A DNA stretch of 64,000 nucleotides from Burkholderiales bacterium (GTDB taxonomy: Bacteria > Pseudomonadota > Gammaproteobacteria > Burkholderiales > Burkholderiaceae_C), in NCBI GenBank assembly GCA_030604135.1, contig JAUVWL010000011.1:1-64000 (forward strand), given 5' to 3'. Under the pieces are notes generated by a model. It was not told where the DNA came from, ran no database searches, and saw only the letters and a program-made list of their open reading frames with translations. The translations under genes and the position numbers were made by a program. Below, one piece after another: positions 45,202 through 54,100 of the stretch. Every line of letters begins with the position of its first letter. The first letter of the stretch is position 1.

Positions 45202-46220
45202 GCGGCCTCCTTCTGTTGATGTTGCTGCTGCTTGCGGGCGTGGGCGAGGGCGGCCTCGCGCACCCAGGCGCCCTGTTCATGCGCCTTCACGCGGGTGGCC
45301 AGGCGCTCCTTGTTCATCGGGCCATTGCCGTTGACCGTGGCCCAGAACTCGTCCCAATCGATCGCGCCGTAGTCGTAGTGGCCGCGTTCGGCATTCCACT
45401 TCAGGTCGGGGTCGGGCAGCGTCACGCCCAGCACCTCGGCCTGCGGCACGGTGGCGTCGATGAACTTCTGGCGCAGGTCGTCGTTGCTGATGCGCTTGAT
45501 GCCCCAGCGCATGCCCTGCACGCTGTTGGGGCTGTTGTCGTCCGGCGGGCCGAACATGGCCAGGCACTTCCACCAGTAGCGGTTCACCGCGTCCTGCACC
45601 ATGGCCTTCTGCTCGGCCGTGCCCTGCATCATCACCAGCAGGGCCTCGTAGCCCTGGCGCTGGTGGAAGCTTTCTTCCTTGCAGACGCGGATCATGGCGC
45701 GCGCATACGGCCCGTAGCTGCAGCGGCACAGCGGGATCTGGTTCATGATCGCCGCACCGTCCACCAGCCAGCCGATCACGCCGACGTCCGCCCAGTTGAG
45801 CGTCGGGTAGTTGAAGATGGAGCTGTACTTGGCCTTGCCACTGTGCAGCGCGTCCAGCATCTGGTCGCGGCTGGTGCCCAGGGTTTCGGCGGCGCTGTAC
45901 AGGTACAGACCGTGGCCGCCCTCGTCCTGCACCTTGGCGATCAGGATGGCCTTGCGCTTGAGGCTGGGCGCGCGACTGATCCAGTTGCCCTCGGGCAGCA
46001 TGCCGACGATCTCGCTGTGGGCGTGCTGGCTGATCTGGCGCACCAGGGTCTTGCGGTAGGCCTCGGGCATCCAGTCGCGCGGCTCGATCTTGCCGTCGGC
46101 GTCGATCACGGTGTCGAAGTGCGCCTGCAGCGCGGCGTCTTCGGCGCGGATCGGGGTGGCACCGGCCTTGGGTGCGCCCTTGGCGTCGCCATCGGCGACG
46201 GAAAACGATTGGGTGTACAT
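45198..46220 (-). CDS. paaA: Phenylacetyl-CoA epoxidase catalytic subunit PaaA
   Basis: This 340-aa di-iron subunit epoxidises the aromatic ring of phenylacetyl-CoA, the key step of aerobic hybrid phenylacetate degradation. Carboxylate/His helices are visible: [37 protein letters not shown] (EGGH) and [17 protein letters not shown] (EESFH). It is the first gene of paaABCDE. No paaF/G/H/J/K/Z or paaR gene lies in the window. Confidence 0.97.
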   Translation of the reverse strand: MYTQSFSVADGDAKGAPKAGATPIRAEDAALQAHFDTVIDADGKIEPRDWMPEAYRKTLVRQISQHAHSEIVGMLPEGNWISRAPSLKRKAILIAKVQDEGGHGLYLYSAAETLGTSRDQMLDALHSGKAKYSSIFNYPTLNWADVGVIGWLVDGAAIMNQIPLCRCSYGPYARAMIRVCKEESFHQRQGYEALLVMMQGTAEQKAMVQDAVNRYWWKCLAMFGPPDDNSPNSVQGMRWGIKRISNDDLRQKFIDATVPQAEVLGVTLPDPDLKWNAERGHYDYGAIDWDEFWATVNGNGPMNKERLATRVKAHEQGAWVREAALAHARKQQQHQQKEAA

Positions 46221-46261
46221 GCGTGTCTCCTGGGGCCCCTGATCAAATGGGCCGAGGTCGG

Positions 46262-46300
46262 AGTATAGAGAATTAACCGACCGAACGGTCGGTTAATTCT
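46262..46300 (-). promoter_or_regulatory. paa promoter with 32-bp TetR-type (PaaR-like) operator
   Basis: AGAATTAACCGACCG (46269-46283) and its exact complement CGGTCGGTTAATTCT (46286-46300) flank AA. The ACCGACCG/CGGTCGGT core is the known pattern of TetR-family PaaR sites in betaproteobacteria. A minus-strand TATACT hexamer at 46267-46262 follows immediately, so a bound repressor would cover the -35 region. The paaA start is 49 bp from the operator. Confidence 0.85.
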
Positions 46301-46378
46301 GTCTCCCTTGGTCGGGGTTTTCCCGGGGCGGCTGCCGCCAGGGACCCGGTTTGCATCTGCTTACACCGGATCACCGGA

Positions 46379-47203
46379 GTGGCCCTATCGTCTGGCCCCA
46401 TAATCCGCCCGCAACACCCCCGCCCATTTCTCTTGCCCGAACGGGTTGCACCCGCACGTCCCGTAAGTGCACGGCCGCCCAAAGGTGCCTCCGAACGGGC
46501 CTGGCGCCTTGCGGCACTGGGCATGCTGTCGGGTCTGGTCGTGGCATGTGGAGGCGGCAGCGAGCCGGTTGACCCTGCGGTCGCGCAAGCCGATGCCGGG
46601 GCCTCGCCCGCAGCTCAGACACCGCCGGGCACCACCGAGGTCCTGGCGCCGGCCCCGGGACCGGGCACCGCGCCACCGCCTGCTCCGGCGCCGGAAGCCG
46701 CTCCCTCGCCAGCACCGGCACCGGCACCGGCACCGGCACCGGCATCCGGCCTGGTCACGCTCAATGCCAGCAACACCTGCGGCCTGTCCAACTTTCGCGC
46801 CGACCTGCTCGCGCAGATCAACCAGGCGCGCCAGACCGCGCGCAGTTGCGGAACCCAAGCCATGCCGGCGGTCGCACCGCTGGCCTGGAACGACCGCCTG
46901 TTCTCGGCATCGGCCAAGCACGCCCAGGACATGGCACAGAACAACCACTTCTCGCACACCAGCCTGGACGGCCGAACCCTGGGTCAGCGGGTCACGGCAG
47001 AAGGCTATAACTGGCGCGCAGTGGGCGAGAACATCGCTGGTGGCCCCAGCAGCACGAGCGCTGTGATGCAGGGCTGGCTCGGCAGCGCAGGGCACTGCCG
47101 CAACATCATGGGCTCGGCCTTCAACGAGGTGGCTGTGTCTTGTGTGGCCAGGTCAGGCAGCACCTACGGTCGCTACTGGGTCATGGTGCTCGGCTCGCGC
47201 TGA
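46379..47203 (+). CDS. CAP-domain (SCP/PR1-like) secreted lipoprotein
   Basis: The frame opens at GTG 46379 (274 aa). An upstream-extended signal with lipobox LSGLVVAC near residue 55 predicts lipidation at that Cys; TTG 46432 is another possible start. A Pro/Ala-rich linker (~75-120), partly built of a six-base repeat, leads to the CAP domain: NQARQTARSCG, LFSASAKHAQDMAQNNHFSH, GENIAGG and WLGSAGHCRNIMGSAFNEVAVSC. Bacterial CAP proteins are secreted, and their role is unclear. It is divergent from paaA. Confidence 0.82.
   Translation: MALSSGPIIRPQHPRPFLLPERVAPARPVSARPPKGASERAWRLAALGMLSGLVVACGGGSEPVDPAVAQADAGASPAAQTPPGTTEVLAPAPGPGTAPPPAPAPEAAPSPAPAPAPAPAPASGLVTLNASNTCGLSNFRADLLAQINQARQTARSCGTQAMPAVAPLAWNDRLFSASAKHAQDMAQNNHFSHTSLDGRTLGQRVTAEGYNWRAVGENIAGGPSSTSAVMQGWLGSAGHCRNIMGSAFNEVAVSCVARSGSTYGRYWVMVLGSR
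46711..46746 (+). repeat. Six-base tandem repeat (CACCGG)n encoding an Ala-Pro linker
   Basis: About five to six in-frame GCACCG units encode APAPAPAPAP in the CAP-lipoprotein linker. Copy-number change would lengthen or shorten the linker by two residues without shifting the frame. Confidence 0.75.
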
Positions 47204-47235
47204 GCAGCGGGTACGCCCAATCCCAGCCCAGCCTC

Positions 47236-48159
47236 TCAGCTTCCGCCACCCACTTCCAGGGTCTGCCCCTGGCCGCGCCCGCGCCCCAGGTGTTGCAACA
47301 GCACAGGCAGGGCGGTCTGCAAGGTGGCCTTGAGGGTGTGCGGCGGGTTGATCACGAACATGCCACTGGCACGCAGGCCGGTATGCCCGGGCTGGGCTGG
47401 CGTGCCCGGGGCTTGCCCGATCGACAGCGTGGCATGCAACCAGGGTTTGCGGACCTGGTTGGTCAGGCTGCGCAGGCGCTTGGGGAGTTCGTGGGCCTGT
47501 GGCCGTGGAATGATCGGGTACCAGACCAGATAGGTGCCGGTGGGGAAGCGCTTGAGGCTGTCGGCGATGCAGGCACAGACCTGGCCGTAGTCGGTCTTGA
47601 GTTCGTAGCTCGGGTCGATCAGGACAAGGGCCCGGCGTGAACCGGTGGCCGAAGGGGGCGGCGGCAGCAGGGGCTTGAGCCCCTCAAAGCCGTCCTGCCT
47701 CAGAACCGCGATCTGGCGGCCGGCTTCGAGCTGGGCCACATTGCCCGACAGGGCGCGGCTGTCGGTCGGGTGCAGCTCGAACAGTTTAAGCCGATCACGC
47801 GAGCTGGCCCGCATCAGGTGGTGCATGACAAAGGGCGAACCCGGGTAGACCCGCAGGCGCCCGTCCGGGTTGAAGGCGGCCACCATGTCCAGGTAGTCCT
47901 CGATGGCCTCGGGCGCGGCCTGAGGCGAGCCGCCGGCTGGCCGCAACGCTGACATCAGACGCAACACCCCGTCGTCGGCTTCACCGCCTGTGCGGCTGTG
48001 GTCGCCGTCCAGCCGGTACAGGCCAGCACCGGCGTGGGTGTCGACCAGGGTCAGGCCGGCGTCCTTGCGCATCAGGTGCCGCAGGGTGGCGATCAGGGTG
48101 GTGTGCTTGAGCACGTCGGCGTGGTTGCCGGCGTGAAAGGCATGTCGGTAACTGAACAT
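47236..48159 (-). CDS. rlmJ: 23S rRNA (adenine-2030-N6)-methyltransferase RlmJ
   Basis: This 307-aa protein starts MFSYRHAFHAGNHADVLKH, the RlmJ N-terminal signature. The SAM motif is TLVDTHAGAGLYRLDG. The catalytic motif, DPPY in E. coli, reads DPSY here (VLIDPSYELKTDYGQV). The sequence after it (KRFPTGTYLVWYPII) is family-typical. The length is a little above E. coli's because of loops. It is a single gene divergent from rplM. Confidence 0.93.
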   Translation of the reverse strand: MFSYRHAFHAGNHADVLKHTTLIATLRHLMRKDAGLTLVDTHAGAGLYRLDGDHSRTGGEADDGVLRLMSALRPAGGSPQAAPEAIEDYLDMVAAFNPDGRLRVYPGSPFVMHHLMRASSRDRLKLFELHPTDSRALSGNVAQLEAGRQIAVLRQDGFEGLKPLLPPPPSATGSRRALVLIDPSYELKTDYGQVCACIADSLKRFPTGTYLVWYPIIPRPQAHELPKRLRSLTNQVRKPWLHATLSIGQAPGTPAQPGHTGLRASGMFVINPPHTLKATLQTALPVLLQHLGRGRGQGQTLEVGGGS

Positions 48160-48202
48160 AGGGCCCCATGGTAGCCGTCCCGGCCCCTTGACGGCCAGAC
48201 AT

Positions 48203-48231
48203 TTGGCGTTTGGCGCGAAATTTCGTAGAAT
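48203..48231 (+). promoter_or_regulatory. Candidate promoter of rplM-rpsI
   Basis: TTGGCG (48203-48208) and TAGAAT (48226-48231) are separated by 17 nt. The resulting leader of about 115 nt before rplM might hold a ribosomal-protein autoregulatory fold, but I cannot assign one. Confidence 0.5.
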
Positions 48232-48356
48232 GGAGGGCTTCGCAGCGATAAATGGGCTCCGCGACGAAGTTCAAAGCCCCACCTAAGAGGTTTCCAGCAG
48301 AGAAACACCGACCGTGGAAAAGAGCCTGCCAAACCCTTTGCTTCGAGAGAAGACTC

Positions 48357-48788
48357 ATGACCAAGACGTTCAGCGCCAAACCCGCTGACGTGACGCACGA
48401 GTGGTTTGTGATTGACGCAACCGACAAGGTTCTCGGACGGGTCGCCAGTGAAGTGGCCCTCCGACTGCGCGGCAAGCACAAGGCCATTTACACGCCTCAC
48501 GTCGACACCGGTGACTACATTGTCATCATCAACGCAGCCAAGCTGCGCGTGACCGGCACCAAGACCACCGACAAGATGTACTACCGTCACTCGGGCTACC
48601 CGGGCGGTATCTACGCCACCAACTTCCGCGACATGCAGGCCAAGCACCCTGGCCGCGCGCTCGAGAAGGCCGTCAAGGGCATGCTGCCCAAGGGTCCTCT
48701 GGGTTACGCCATGATCAAGAAGCTCAAGGTGTACGGCGGTGCCGAGCACCCGCACACCGCCCAACAGCCGCAAGTGCTGGACATCTGA
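48357..48788 (+). CDS. rplM: 50S ribosomal protein L13
   Basis: This 143-aa protein starts [32 protein letters not shown]13 motifs are [33 protein letters not shown] and the C-terminal [15 protein letters not shown]. The ATG at 48357 was chosen by homology; the frame upstream is leader. It is the first gene of the usual rplM-rpsI pair, 11 nt apart. Confidence 0.98.
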   Translation: MTKTFSAKPADVTHEWFVIDATDKVLGRVASEVALRLRGKHKAIYTPHVDTGDYIVIINAAKLRVTGTKTTDKMYYRHSGYPGGIYATNFRDMQAKHPGRALEKAVKGMLPKGPLGYAMIKKLKVYGGAEHPHTAQQPQVLDI

Positions 48789-48799
48789 AGGAGCCCCTG

Positions 48800-49192
48800 A
48801 TGATTGGTGAATGGAACAATGGCACCGGCCGTCGCAAATCCAGCGTCGCCCGCGTGTTCCTGAAGAAGGGTACCGGCAAGATCACGGTCAACGGCAAGGA
48901 CATCGAACAGTTCTTCGGCCGCCAGACCTCGATCATGATTGCCAAGCAGCCCCTGGTGCTGACCGACCACGCCGAGACCTTCGACGTGCAGGTCAATGTC
49001 CACGGTGGTGGTGAATCCGGCCAGGCCGGCGCCGTGCGCCATGGCATCACCCGCGCCCTGATCGACTACGACGCATCGCTCAAGCCCGCGCTGAGCGCCG
49101 CCGGCTTCGTCACCCGCGATGCCCGCGAAGTCGAGCGCAAAAAAGTCGGTCTGCGTTCTGCACGCCGCCGCAAGCAGTTCAGCAAGCGCTGA
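48800..49192 (+). CDS. rpsI: 30S ribosomal protein S9
   Basis: This 130-aa protein has [38 protein letters not shown] and the basic C-terminal tail [11 protein letters not shown], which reaches the ribosomal P site. It is preceded by AAGGAG and is co-transcribed with rplM. Confidence 0.98.
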   Translation: MIGEWNNGTGRRKSSVARVFLKKGTGKITVNGKDIEQFFGRQTSIMIAKQPLVLTDHAETFDVQVNVHGGGESGQAGAVRHGITRALIDYDASLKPALSAAGFVTRDAREVERKKVGLRSARRRKQFSKR

Positions 49193-49212
49193 CGCGCTGG
49201 TCCCGGACACAG

Positions 49213-49245
49213 AAACCGCCCACAAGTCGAACTTGGGGCGGTTTT
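49213..49245 (+). terminator. Intrinsic terminator after rpsI
   Basis: AAACCGCC...CAAGT and ACTTG...GGCGGTTT form an extended hairpin with a CGA loop, ending in TTTTT. It lies about 20 bp after the rpsI stop. Confidence 0.85.
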
Positions 49246-49295
49246 TGCGTTTTGGGGGTCTTGTTACCCCCTGTTGCCAGACACGAGGAGACTGA

Positions 49296-50000
49296 ATGCG
49301 ATTGAGGCTGCTGCGAAGGCGCCTGACGGTCAGCGCCCCCCGGGTAGCGGTGCGCAGCGCCATGCCCTGGCCACTGCGCTGGCTGGTGGCTGCGGTGGTG
49401 CTGGGGTTCTCCGGCGCTCTGGCGCTCTGGGCGTTTGACTTTGGCAAGGAAATCGCCGGACTGGACCGGAACGCCAAACAGGAGCTGGCCCAGCTGCGCG
49501 CCGAGATACGCAGCCTGCGCACCGAGCTGGAGCGCGCCCAGGCGGTGGCCGACACGTCCGAGAGCCTGTTGACCGCCGAACGGGTGGCCCAGGAGCAACT
49601 GACCTTGCAGCTGAGGCAGATGGAGGCGGACAACCAGTCCCTGCGCAGTGATCTGGGCTTTTTTGAGCGCCTGCTGCCCGCTGCGGGCGGCAATCTGGCC
49701 ATCCGCGGTGTGCAGGTCGAACGCATTGCGCCGGGACAGCTTCGCTGGCAGACCCTCATGATCCAGGCCACCAAGAACGCCCCGGATTTTCGGGGCACGC
49801 TGGACATCACATTCACGGGCACCCTCGACGGCAAACCCTGGTCCATGCCGCACGCTGCACGGCCCCAGTCGGTGGTGATCAAGGGCTATCTGCGCCAGGA
49901 AGGTGTGTTGGACGTGCCGCCGTCCGCCGTGGTAAAAAGTGCGACCGTGAAGATCATGCAAAACGGTGTCGTGCGCACCATGCAGACGGTCAGTCTGTAG
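49296..50000 (+). CDS. DUF6776-family membrane-anchored coiled-coil protein
   Basis: This 234-aa protein has a basic N-terminus, one transmembrane helix at ~29-48 (WLVAAVVLGFSGALALWAF), a coiled coil at ~55-120 (LAQLRAEIRSLRTELERAQ) and a C-terminal beta-rich domain (FRGTLDITFTGTLDGKPW). This layout matches the DUF6776 proteins of betaproteobacteria. It is followed 48 nt later by a bactofilin gene, so a cell-envelope or cytoskeletal role is plausible but unproven. Confidence 0.8.
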   Translation: MRLRLLRRRLTVSAPRVAVRSAMPWPLRWLVAAVVLGFSGALALWAFDFGKEIAGLDRNAKQELAQLRAEIRSLRTELERAQAVADTSESLLTAERVAQEQLTLQLRQMEADNQSLRSDLGFFERLLPAAGGNLAIRGVQVERIAPGQLRWQTLMIQATKNAPDFRGTLDITFTGTLDGKPWSMPHAARPQSVVIKGYLRQEGVLDVPPSAVVKSATVKIMQNGVVRTMQTVSL

Positions 50001-50048
50001 CTGGTGCAGGCCAGCGTCCCGATCAACCCCGTCCGGAGTACCGACCCC

Positions 50049-50447
50049 ATGTTCAACAAGAAAAAGCAGCCCCCCATCAAGAGCCTGATTGCCCAAGGCA
50101 CCCGGATCGACGGCAATGTCATCTTCAACGACGGTCTGCGCGTTGACGGTGAGGTGGTGGGGGACATTCGCGCCAGCGACGAGCAGACCAGCATCCTGGT
50201 GATCAGCGAAGTGGCCAAGGTCACTGGGCAGATCCACGCCGATCACGTGATCATCAACGGGTCGGTCAAGGGGCCTGTGCACGCGTTTGACCTGCTGGAA
50301 CTGCAGCCCAAGGCCCGCATCGAAGGCGATGTATCCTACCGGGCGCTGGAAATGCACCAGGGGGCCACGATCTCGGGGCAGCTCAAGCCAATGGCAGCCG
50401 GCGCAGAGGAAAAGCCCCCACTGAAGCTGGCGGCAAACAACGGCTGA
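50049..50447 (+). CDS. Bactofilin-family cytoskeletal protein
   Basis: This 132-aa protein starts MFNKKKQPPIKSLIAQGTRIDGNVIFNDGLRVDGEVVGDI, which is the bactofilin opening. The right-handed beta-helix repeat pattern continues (QIHADHVIINGSVKGPVHAFDLLELQPKARIEGDV). Bactofilins polymerise without nucleotide and organise cell-wall enzymes. The adjacent DUF6776 protein and the M23 peptidase gene further on fit such a role. Confidence 0.92.
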   Translation: MFNKKKQPPIKSLIAQGTRIDGNVIFNDGLRVDGEVVGDIRASDEQTSILVISEVAKVTGQIHADHVIINGSVKGPVHAFDLLELQPKARIEGDVSYRALEMHQGATISGQLKPMAAGAEEKPPLKLAANNG

Positions 50448-50561
50448 GTCACAAATCCGACCGATTTGCTATAGCATGTGTTGAAGGTGTCGGCCGAAAC
50501 GTTTTGCCGACGGTTTGAGTTCAGCACATGGAGCCGGTGGGCTCCGAGATCGAGGTAACCC

Positions 50562-50927
50562 ATGAGCGCAGTGGCCGAAATTTCCCAGACCGATATGCCG
50601 GCACCGTTGGTGTTCACCGACAGTGCGGCCGCCAAAGTGGCCGATCTGGTCGCGGAGGAAGGCAACCCCGACCTCAAGCTGCGTGTGTTTGTGCAGGGCG
50701 GTGGCTGCTCGGGTTTCCAGTACGGCTTCACCTTTGACGAGGTTGTCAACGAAGACGACACCCAGATGTCCAAGAACGGCGTCACCCTGCTGATCGATGC
50801 CATGAGCTACCAGTACCTGGTGGGCGCAGAAATCGATTACAAGGAAGATCTCGAAGGCGCCCAGTTTGTGATCCGCAACCCGAATGCCACCACCACCTGT
50901 GGTTGTGGTTCGAGTTTCAGCGTCTGA
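50562..50927 (+). CDS. erpA: Iron-sulfur cluster insertion protein ErpA
   Basis: This 121-aa A-type Fe-S carrier has the three ligand cysteines in [11 protein letters not shown] near residue 50 and CGCGSSFSV at the end. It passes clusters to apo-proteins. The short N-terminal extension ([15 protein letters not shown]) is normal in Burkholderiales ErpA. The window holds many Fe-S clients (fdsGB, fdsA, paaE). Confidence 0.95.
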   Translation: MSAVAEISQTDMPAPLVFTDSAAAKVADLVAEEGNPDLKLRVFVQGGGCSGFQYGFTFDEVVNEDDTQMSKNGVTLLIDAMSYQYLVGAEIDYKEDLEGAQFVIRNPNATTTCGCGSSFSV

Positions 50928-50973
50928 GGCGCGGCAGCGGGCCGCACCGTTTGCCGTATTGACCACGGAAACG

Positions 50974-51000
50974 AAAAAGGGAGCTTGAGCTCCCTTTTTT
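50974..51000. terminator. Bidirectional terminator between erpA and the M23 peptidase gene
   Basis: AAAAAGGGAGC and GCTCCCTTTTT are perfect arms around TTGA. Poly-T follows on the plus strand and on the minus strand, so it ends both converging genes. Confidence 0.93.
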
Positions 51001-51014
51001 GATGCCTGCAGATC

Positions 51015-52370
51015 TTACTGGGCGCTGGCCCTGGTCACGGTGGCTGCCGCGTCGAGCATCTGGCGTTGCGCCTGGGCGACTGCCTCGAACTGGGGTTTCA
51101 GGGCACGGTCGAGCGGCACACTCTCGCTGTTGCGCAGTGCCACCAGGGGGTCCAAATGCCGGCCGTTGTCGCGGAACTCGAAGTGCAGGTGCGGTCCGGT
51201 GCAGGTGCCGGTGCAACCCACCGCGCCGACCCGGTCGCCCTGTCCGACCCGTTGGCCGCGCCGGACGTCGATGCGGCTGAGGTGGGCGTACACGGTCACA
51301 TGACCACGGCGGTGCTGGATGAACACCACGTTGCCGTACCCGCCCTGGCGCCCCGAGAAGCTCACAACACCGTCGCCAATGCTGCGCACCGGCGTACCCG
51401 TAGGAGCGGCAAAGTCAACACCCAGGTGCGCCCGCCGGTCGCCGTGTACCGGGTGGAAGCGCATGCCATAGCCGCTGCTGACACGGGTGAATTCCAGTGG
51501 CGAAGACAGGTACTCCCGCAATGAACTCTGTCCGTCGAAGTCGTAGTAGCCACCTTTGTGGCCGGGGGCTTCGAACCAGACGGCATGGTAGGCCTTCCCT
51601 GCATTGATGAACTCGGCACTCAGGATGCGGCCAGCCCGCAATGCCTCACCGTCCCCTTCGAGTACCTCATAGACCAGGCTGAATCGGTCGCCGCGGCGCA
51701 GGTCGCGACGGAAGTCGATGTTGGCCGAGAACATCTCGGCCAGCTGGACGGCCACCGAGTCGGGCAGGCCGATGCCATCGGTGGCGGCAAACAAGGAGCT
51801 GTGGATTTCGCCACTGGCCAGCCGGTTGGATGCGGTGAGTTCGCCCTTTTCGAGGCGTGACTGCAGCCCTTCGGCGGTTCTTTCGATCACCAGTCGTTCG
51901 AAGGCACGCTCGTCACTGGACAGCCAGCGACCCGAAAGCCGCTGCAGTTCGTGACGATCGTTGGTTTCGACGGCCACCAGTTTGCCGAGTCGACCTGCAA
52001 ACAGCTGGCGTGCCAGAGGGTCGTTGCGCAGAAAACTCTGGGCTTCGGTGTCGCTGACCCCCATGCGTTGCAGCAGGCTGCTGGCGTTGTCGTCGCGCCT
52101 GACGGTGTCGCTCCGGTACAGCGTGAAACCATCCTGGTGGGCCGACAGTGGCAATGAGGCGAAGGCGTCGGGGAGGGCCAGGCTGTCGACCACCTGTCGC
52201 ACCGGCAGGTCGGCCGCGTCAGGGGCAAGGGGGGCAATGCCGAAGGCCGTGACGCCGGTGCCCAGCAGCACAGCTCCGACCCCTCCCACAATGCGGCGGT
52301 GGTGGCGTGAGACCGACAGGCGGATGGCGTCGACCAGGGGAGGGCGTGAGTGCAGGGAACGGCGGGTCAA
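51015..52370 (-). CDS. M23-family (LytM) murein endopeptidase
   Basis: This is a membrane-anchored peptidoglycan hydrolase. No ATG fits; a TTG at 52370-52368 ([11 protein letters not shown]) with AGGA upstream is the likely start, giving 451 aa. A single helix ([18 protein letters not shown]) is followed by a long N-terminal domain. The C-terminal LytM domain has intact zinc ligands: [14 protein letters not shown] near 315 and HLHFEFR near 400. It is divergent from tyrS, the usual arrangement in betaproteobacteria. Confidence 0.9.
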   Translation of the reverse strand: MTRRSLHSRPPLVDAIRLSVSRHHRRIVGGVGAVLLGTGVTAFGIAPLAPDAADLPVRQVVDSLALPDAFASLPLSAHQDGFTLYRSDTVRRDDNASSLLQRMGVSDTEAQSFLRNDPLARQLFAGRLGKLVAVETNDRHELQRLSGRWLSSDERAFERLVIERTAEGLQSRLEKGELTASNRLASGEIHSSLFAATDGIGLPDSVAVQLAEMFSANIDFRRDLRRGDRFSLVYEVLEGDGEALRAGRILSAEFINAGKAYHAVWFEAPGHKGGYYDFDGQSSLREYLSSPLEFTRVSSGYGMRFHPVHGDRRAHLGVDFAAPTGTPVRSIGDGVVSFSGRQGGYGNVVFIQHRRGHVTVYAHLSRIDVRRGQRVGQGDRVGAVGCTGTCTGPHLHFEFRDNGRHLDPLVALRNSESVPLDRALKPQFEAVAQAQRQMLDAAATVTRASAQ

Positions 52371-52470
52371 AACAACATCCTGTGGGCCAACGTGAGCAAG
52401 ACAACAAACCCTGTGCGATTTTCTGGGGCCACACAAGTTCCCCGACCACGGGCATCGGATCGTCGCCGGG

Positions 52471-52488
52471 AGCCTCGCGCGCGAGGCT
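52471..52488. repeat. 18-bp perfect GC palindrome between the M23 gene and tyrS
   Basis: AGCCTCGCGCGCGAGGCT reads the same on both strands. It sits midway in the 200-bp divergent gap, just before a TAGAAT hexamer (52507-52512) that might be the tyrS -10 element. It could be an operator or an mRNA hairpin. There is no further support. Confidence 0.5.
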
Positions 52489-52570
52489 TGCCCGGGCAGG
52501 CGACACTAGAATCGGTGCACCACCCAAAAGTATAGCCACGCCCTGGGCTGATGCATCTGAAAAAACCCGT

Positions 52571-53833
52571 ATGAACTCTGGCCCGAACGCAACCAAAAGT
52601 ACGCCGGAAACCACCGGCGAAGGCGCCCAACTGACAGACGGCGTCAGAGAGGCTCTGGCCGTGACCCTGCGCGGCTGCGAAGAACTGCTGCCCCAGGAGG
52701 ATTGGGTGCGCAAGCTGGCGCGTGCCGAACAGCAGGGACAGCCCTTGCGGATCAAGCTCGGCCTGGACCCGACGGCCCCGGACATCCACATCGGCCACAC
52801 GGTGGTGCTCAACAAAATGCGCCAGCTGCAGGACCTTGGGCATCAGGTGATCTTCCTGATCGGGGATTTCACCAGCCTGATCGGCGACCCCTCGGGCCGC
52901 AACAGCACGCGACCGCCGCTGACGTCCGAGCAGATCAAGGCGAATGCTGAGACCTACTACCGTCAGGCCAGTCTGGTGCTGGATCCGGCGAGGACCGAGA
53001 TCCGTTACAACAGCGAGTGGAGTTTGCCGCTGGGGTCGATGGGCATGATCCAGCTGGCGGCCAAGTACACCGTGGCGCGCATGATGGAGCGCAACGATTT
53101 CCACGACCGCTTCAAGGCCGGCACGCCGATCAGCGTGCACGAGTTTCTGTATCCGCTGATGCAGGGCTACGACTCGGTGGCGCTCAAGAGCGACCTGGAG
53201 CTGGGCGGCACGGACCAGAAGTTCAACCTGCTGATGGGGCGCCACCTGCAGCAGGAATACGGCCAGGAGCCGCAGTGCATCCTGACCATGCCGCTGCTGG
53301 AGGGGCTGGACGGTGTCGAGAAGATGTCCAAGTCCAAGAACAACTACATCGGCATCACCGAAGAGCCCAACACCATGTTCGCCAAGGTGCTGTCGATTTC
53401 GGACACGCTGATGTGGCGCTGGTACACGCTGCTGTCGTTCAAGTCGATGGCCGAGATCGAGGCCCTGAAGAAAGAGGTCGAAGCCGGTCGCAACCCCAAG
53501 GACGCGAAGGTGATGCTGGCCAAGGAGATCACGGCCCGGTTTCACAGCGCGGCCGCCGCCGATGCCGCCGAGCAGGACTTCATCAACCGCAGCAAGGGCG
53601 GCATTCCGGACGGGATTCCCGAGGTGTCGCTCTCGGGTGCGCCGATGGGCATCGCCGCCTTGCTGAAGGCCGCGGGGCTGGTGGCCTCGACGAGCGAGGG
53701 CAACCGCCTGATCGATGGCGGGGGCGTGCGGATCGACGGGGCCGTGGTGTCGGACAAGGGCCTGAAGGTGGAGGCCGGGACCTGTGTGGTGCAGGTGGGC
53801 AAGCGCAAGTTTGCTCGTGTAAATTTGCATTAA
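52571..53833 (+). CDS. tyrS: Tyrosyl-tRNA synthetase
   Basis: This 420-aa class-I synthetase is of the TyrRS-Z (long) type. It has HIGH as [13 protein letters not shown] near residue 62 and KMSKS as [10 protein letters not shown] near 255. A C-terminal S4 RNA-binding domain follows ([24 protein letters not shown]). The ATG at 52571 follows an AT-rich leader. Downstream the usual neighbour dtd is displaced by about 2.4 kb containing an IS5 element and a CDF gene. Confidence 0.97.
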   Translation: MNSGPNATKSTPETTGEGAQLTDGVREALAVTLRGCEELLPQEDWVRKLARAEQQGQPLRIKLGLDPTAPDIHIGHTVVLNKMRQLQDLGHQVIFLIGDFTSLIGDPSGRNSTRPPLTSEQIKANAETYYRQASLVLDPARTEIRYNSEWSLPLGSMGMIQLAAKYTVARMMERNDFHDRFKAGTPISVHEFLYPLMQGYDSVALKSDLELGGTDQKFNLLMGRHLQQEYGQEPQCILTMPLLEGLDGVEKMSKSKNNYIGITEEPNTMFAKVLSISDTLMWRWYTLLSFKSMAEIEALKKEVEAGRNPKDAKVMLAKEITARFHSAAAADAAEQDFINRSKGGIPDGIPEVSLSGAPMGIAALLKAAGLVASTSEGNRLIDGGGVRIDGAVVSDKGLKVEAGTCVVQVGKRKFARVNLH

Positions 53834-53929
53834 TGGATGGCACCTTGGAGTAGTTTTATGCGATGTCTCGTGGTGCACAGGTTTTTGCGCTGTCGTTGGT
53901 GAGGATCCCTGGAGATCCGGAGGGTTCTT

Positions 53930-54100
53930 ATGCTGCACTTGTTTAATGAAGCTTCGTTGCTTGGTGTAGCCGCAGATGCCACTTTTCTAACCGCACTTGC
54001 CGGCTTTGTCGGACGAATCTCATGGACCTTTGCTGCATGGCTTATTCGCGTGGTGCAGGAGAGGATGGCAAAGAGTCCTTTGGTGATTGAATTAAAGCTT
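53930..54100 (+). pseudogene. 5' part of a small membrane-protein gene interrupted by the IS5 element
   Basis: ATG 53930 has an excellent GGAGGG site. About 57 codons (MLHLFNEASLLGVAADATF..., hydrophobic around 20-40) run into the left end of the IS at 54101, after which the frame reads IS sequence and stops at 54157. The tract has visibly lower GC than its neighbours, which suggests foreign origin. I do not recognise the product. Positions 53834-53929 hold only a weak GGATC/GATCC hairpin. Confidence 0.45.

Noticed and set aside
52367..53938. Minus-strand open frame of 523 codons opposite tyrS
   Set aside because: tyrS has HIGH, KMSKS and S4 motifs; the antisense product has none.
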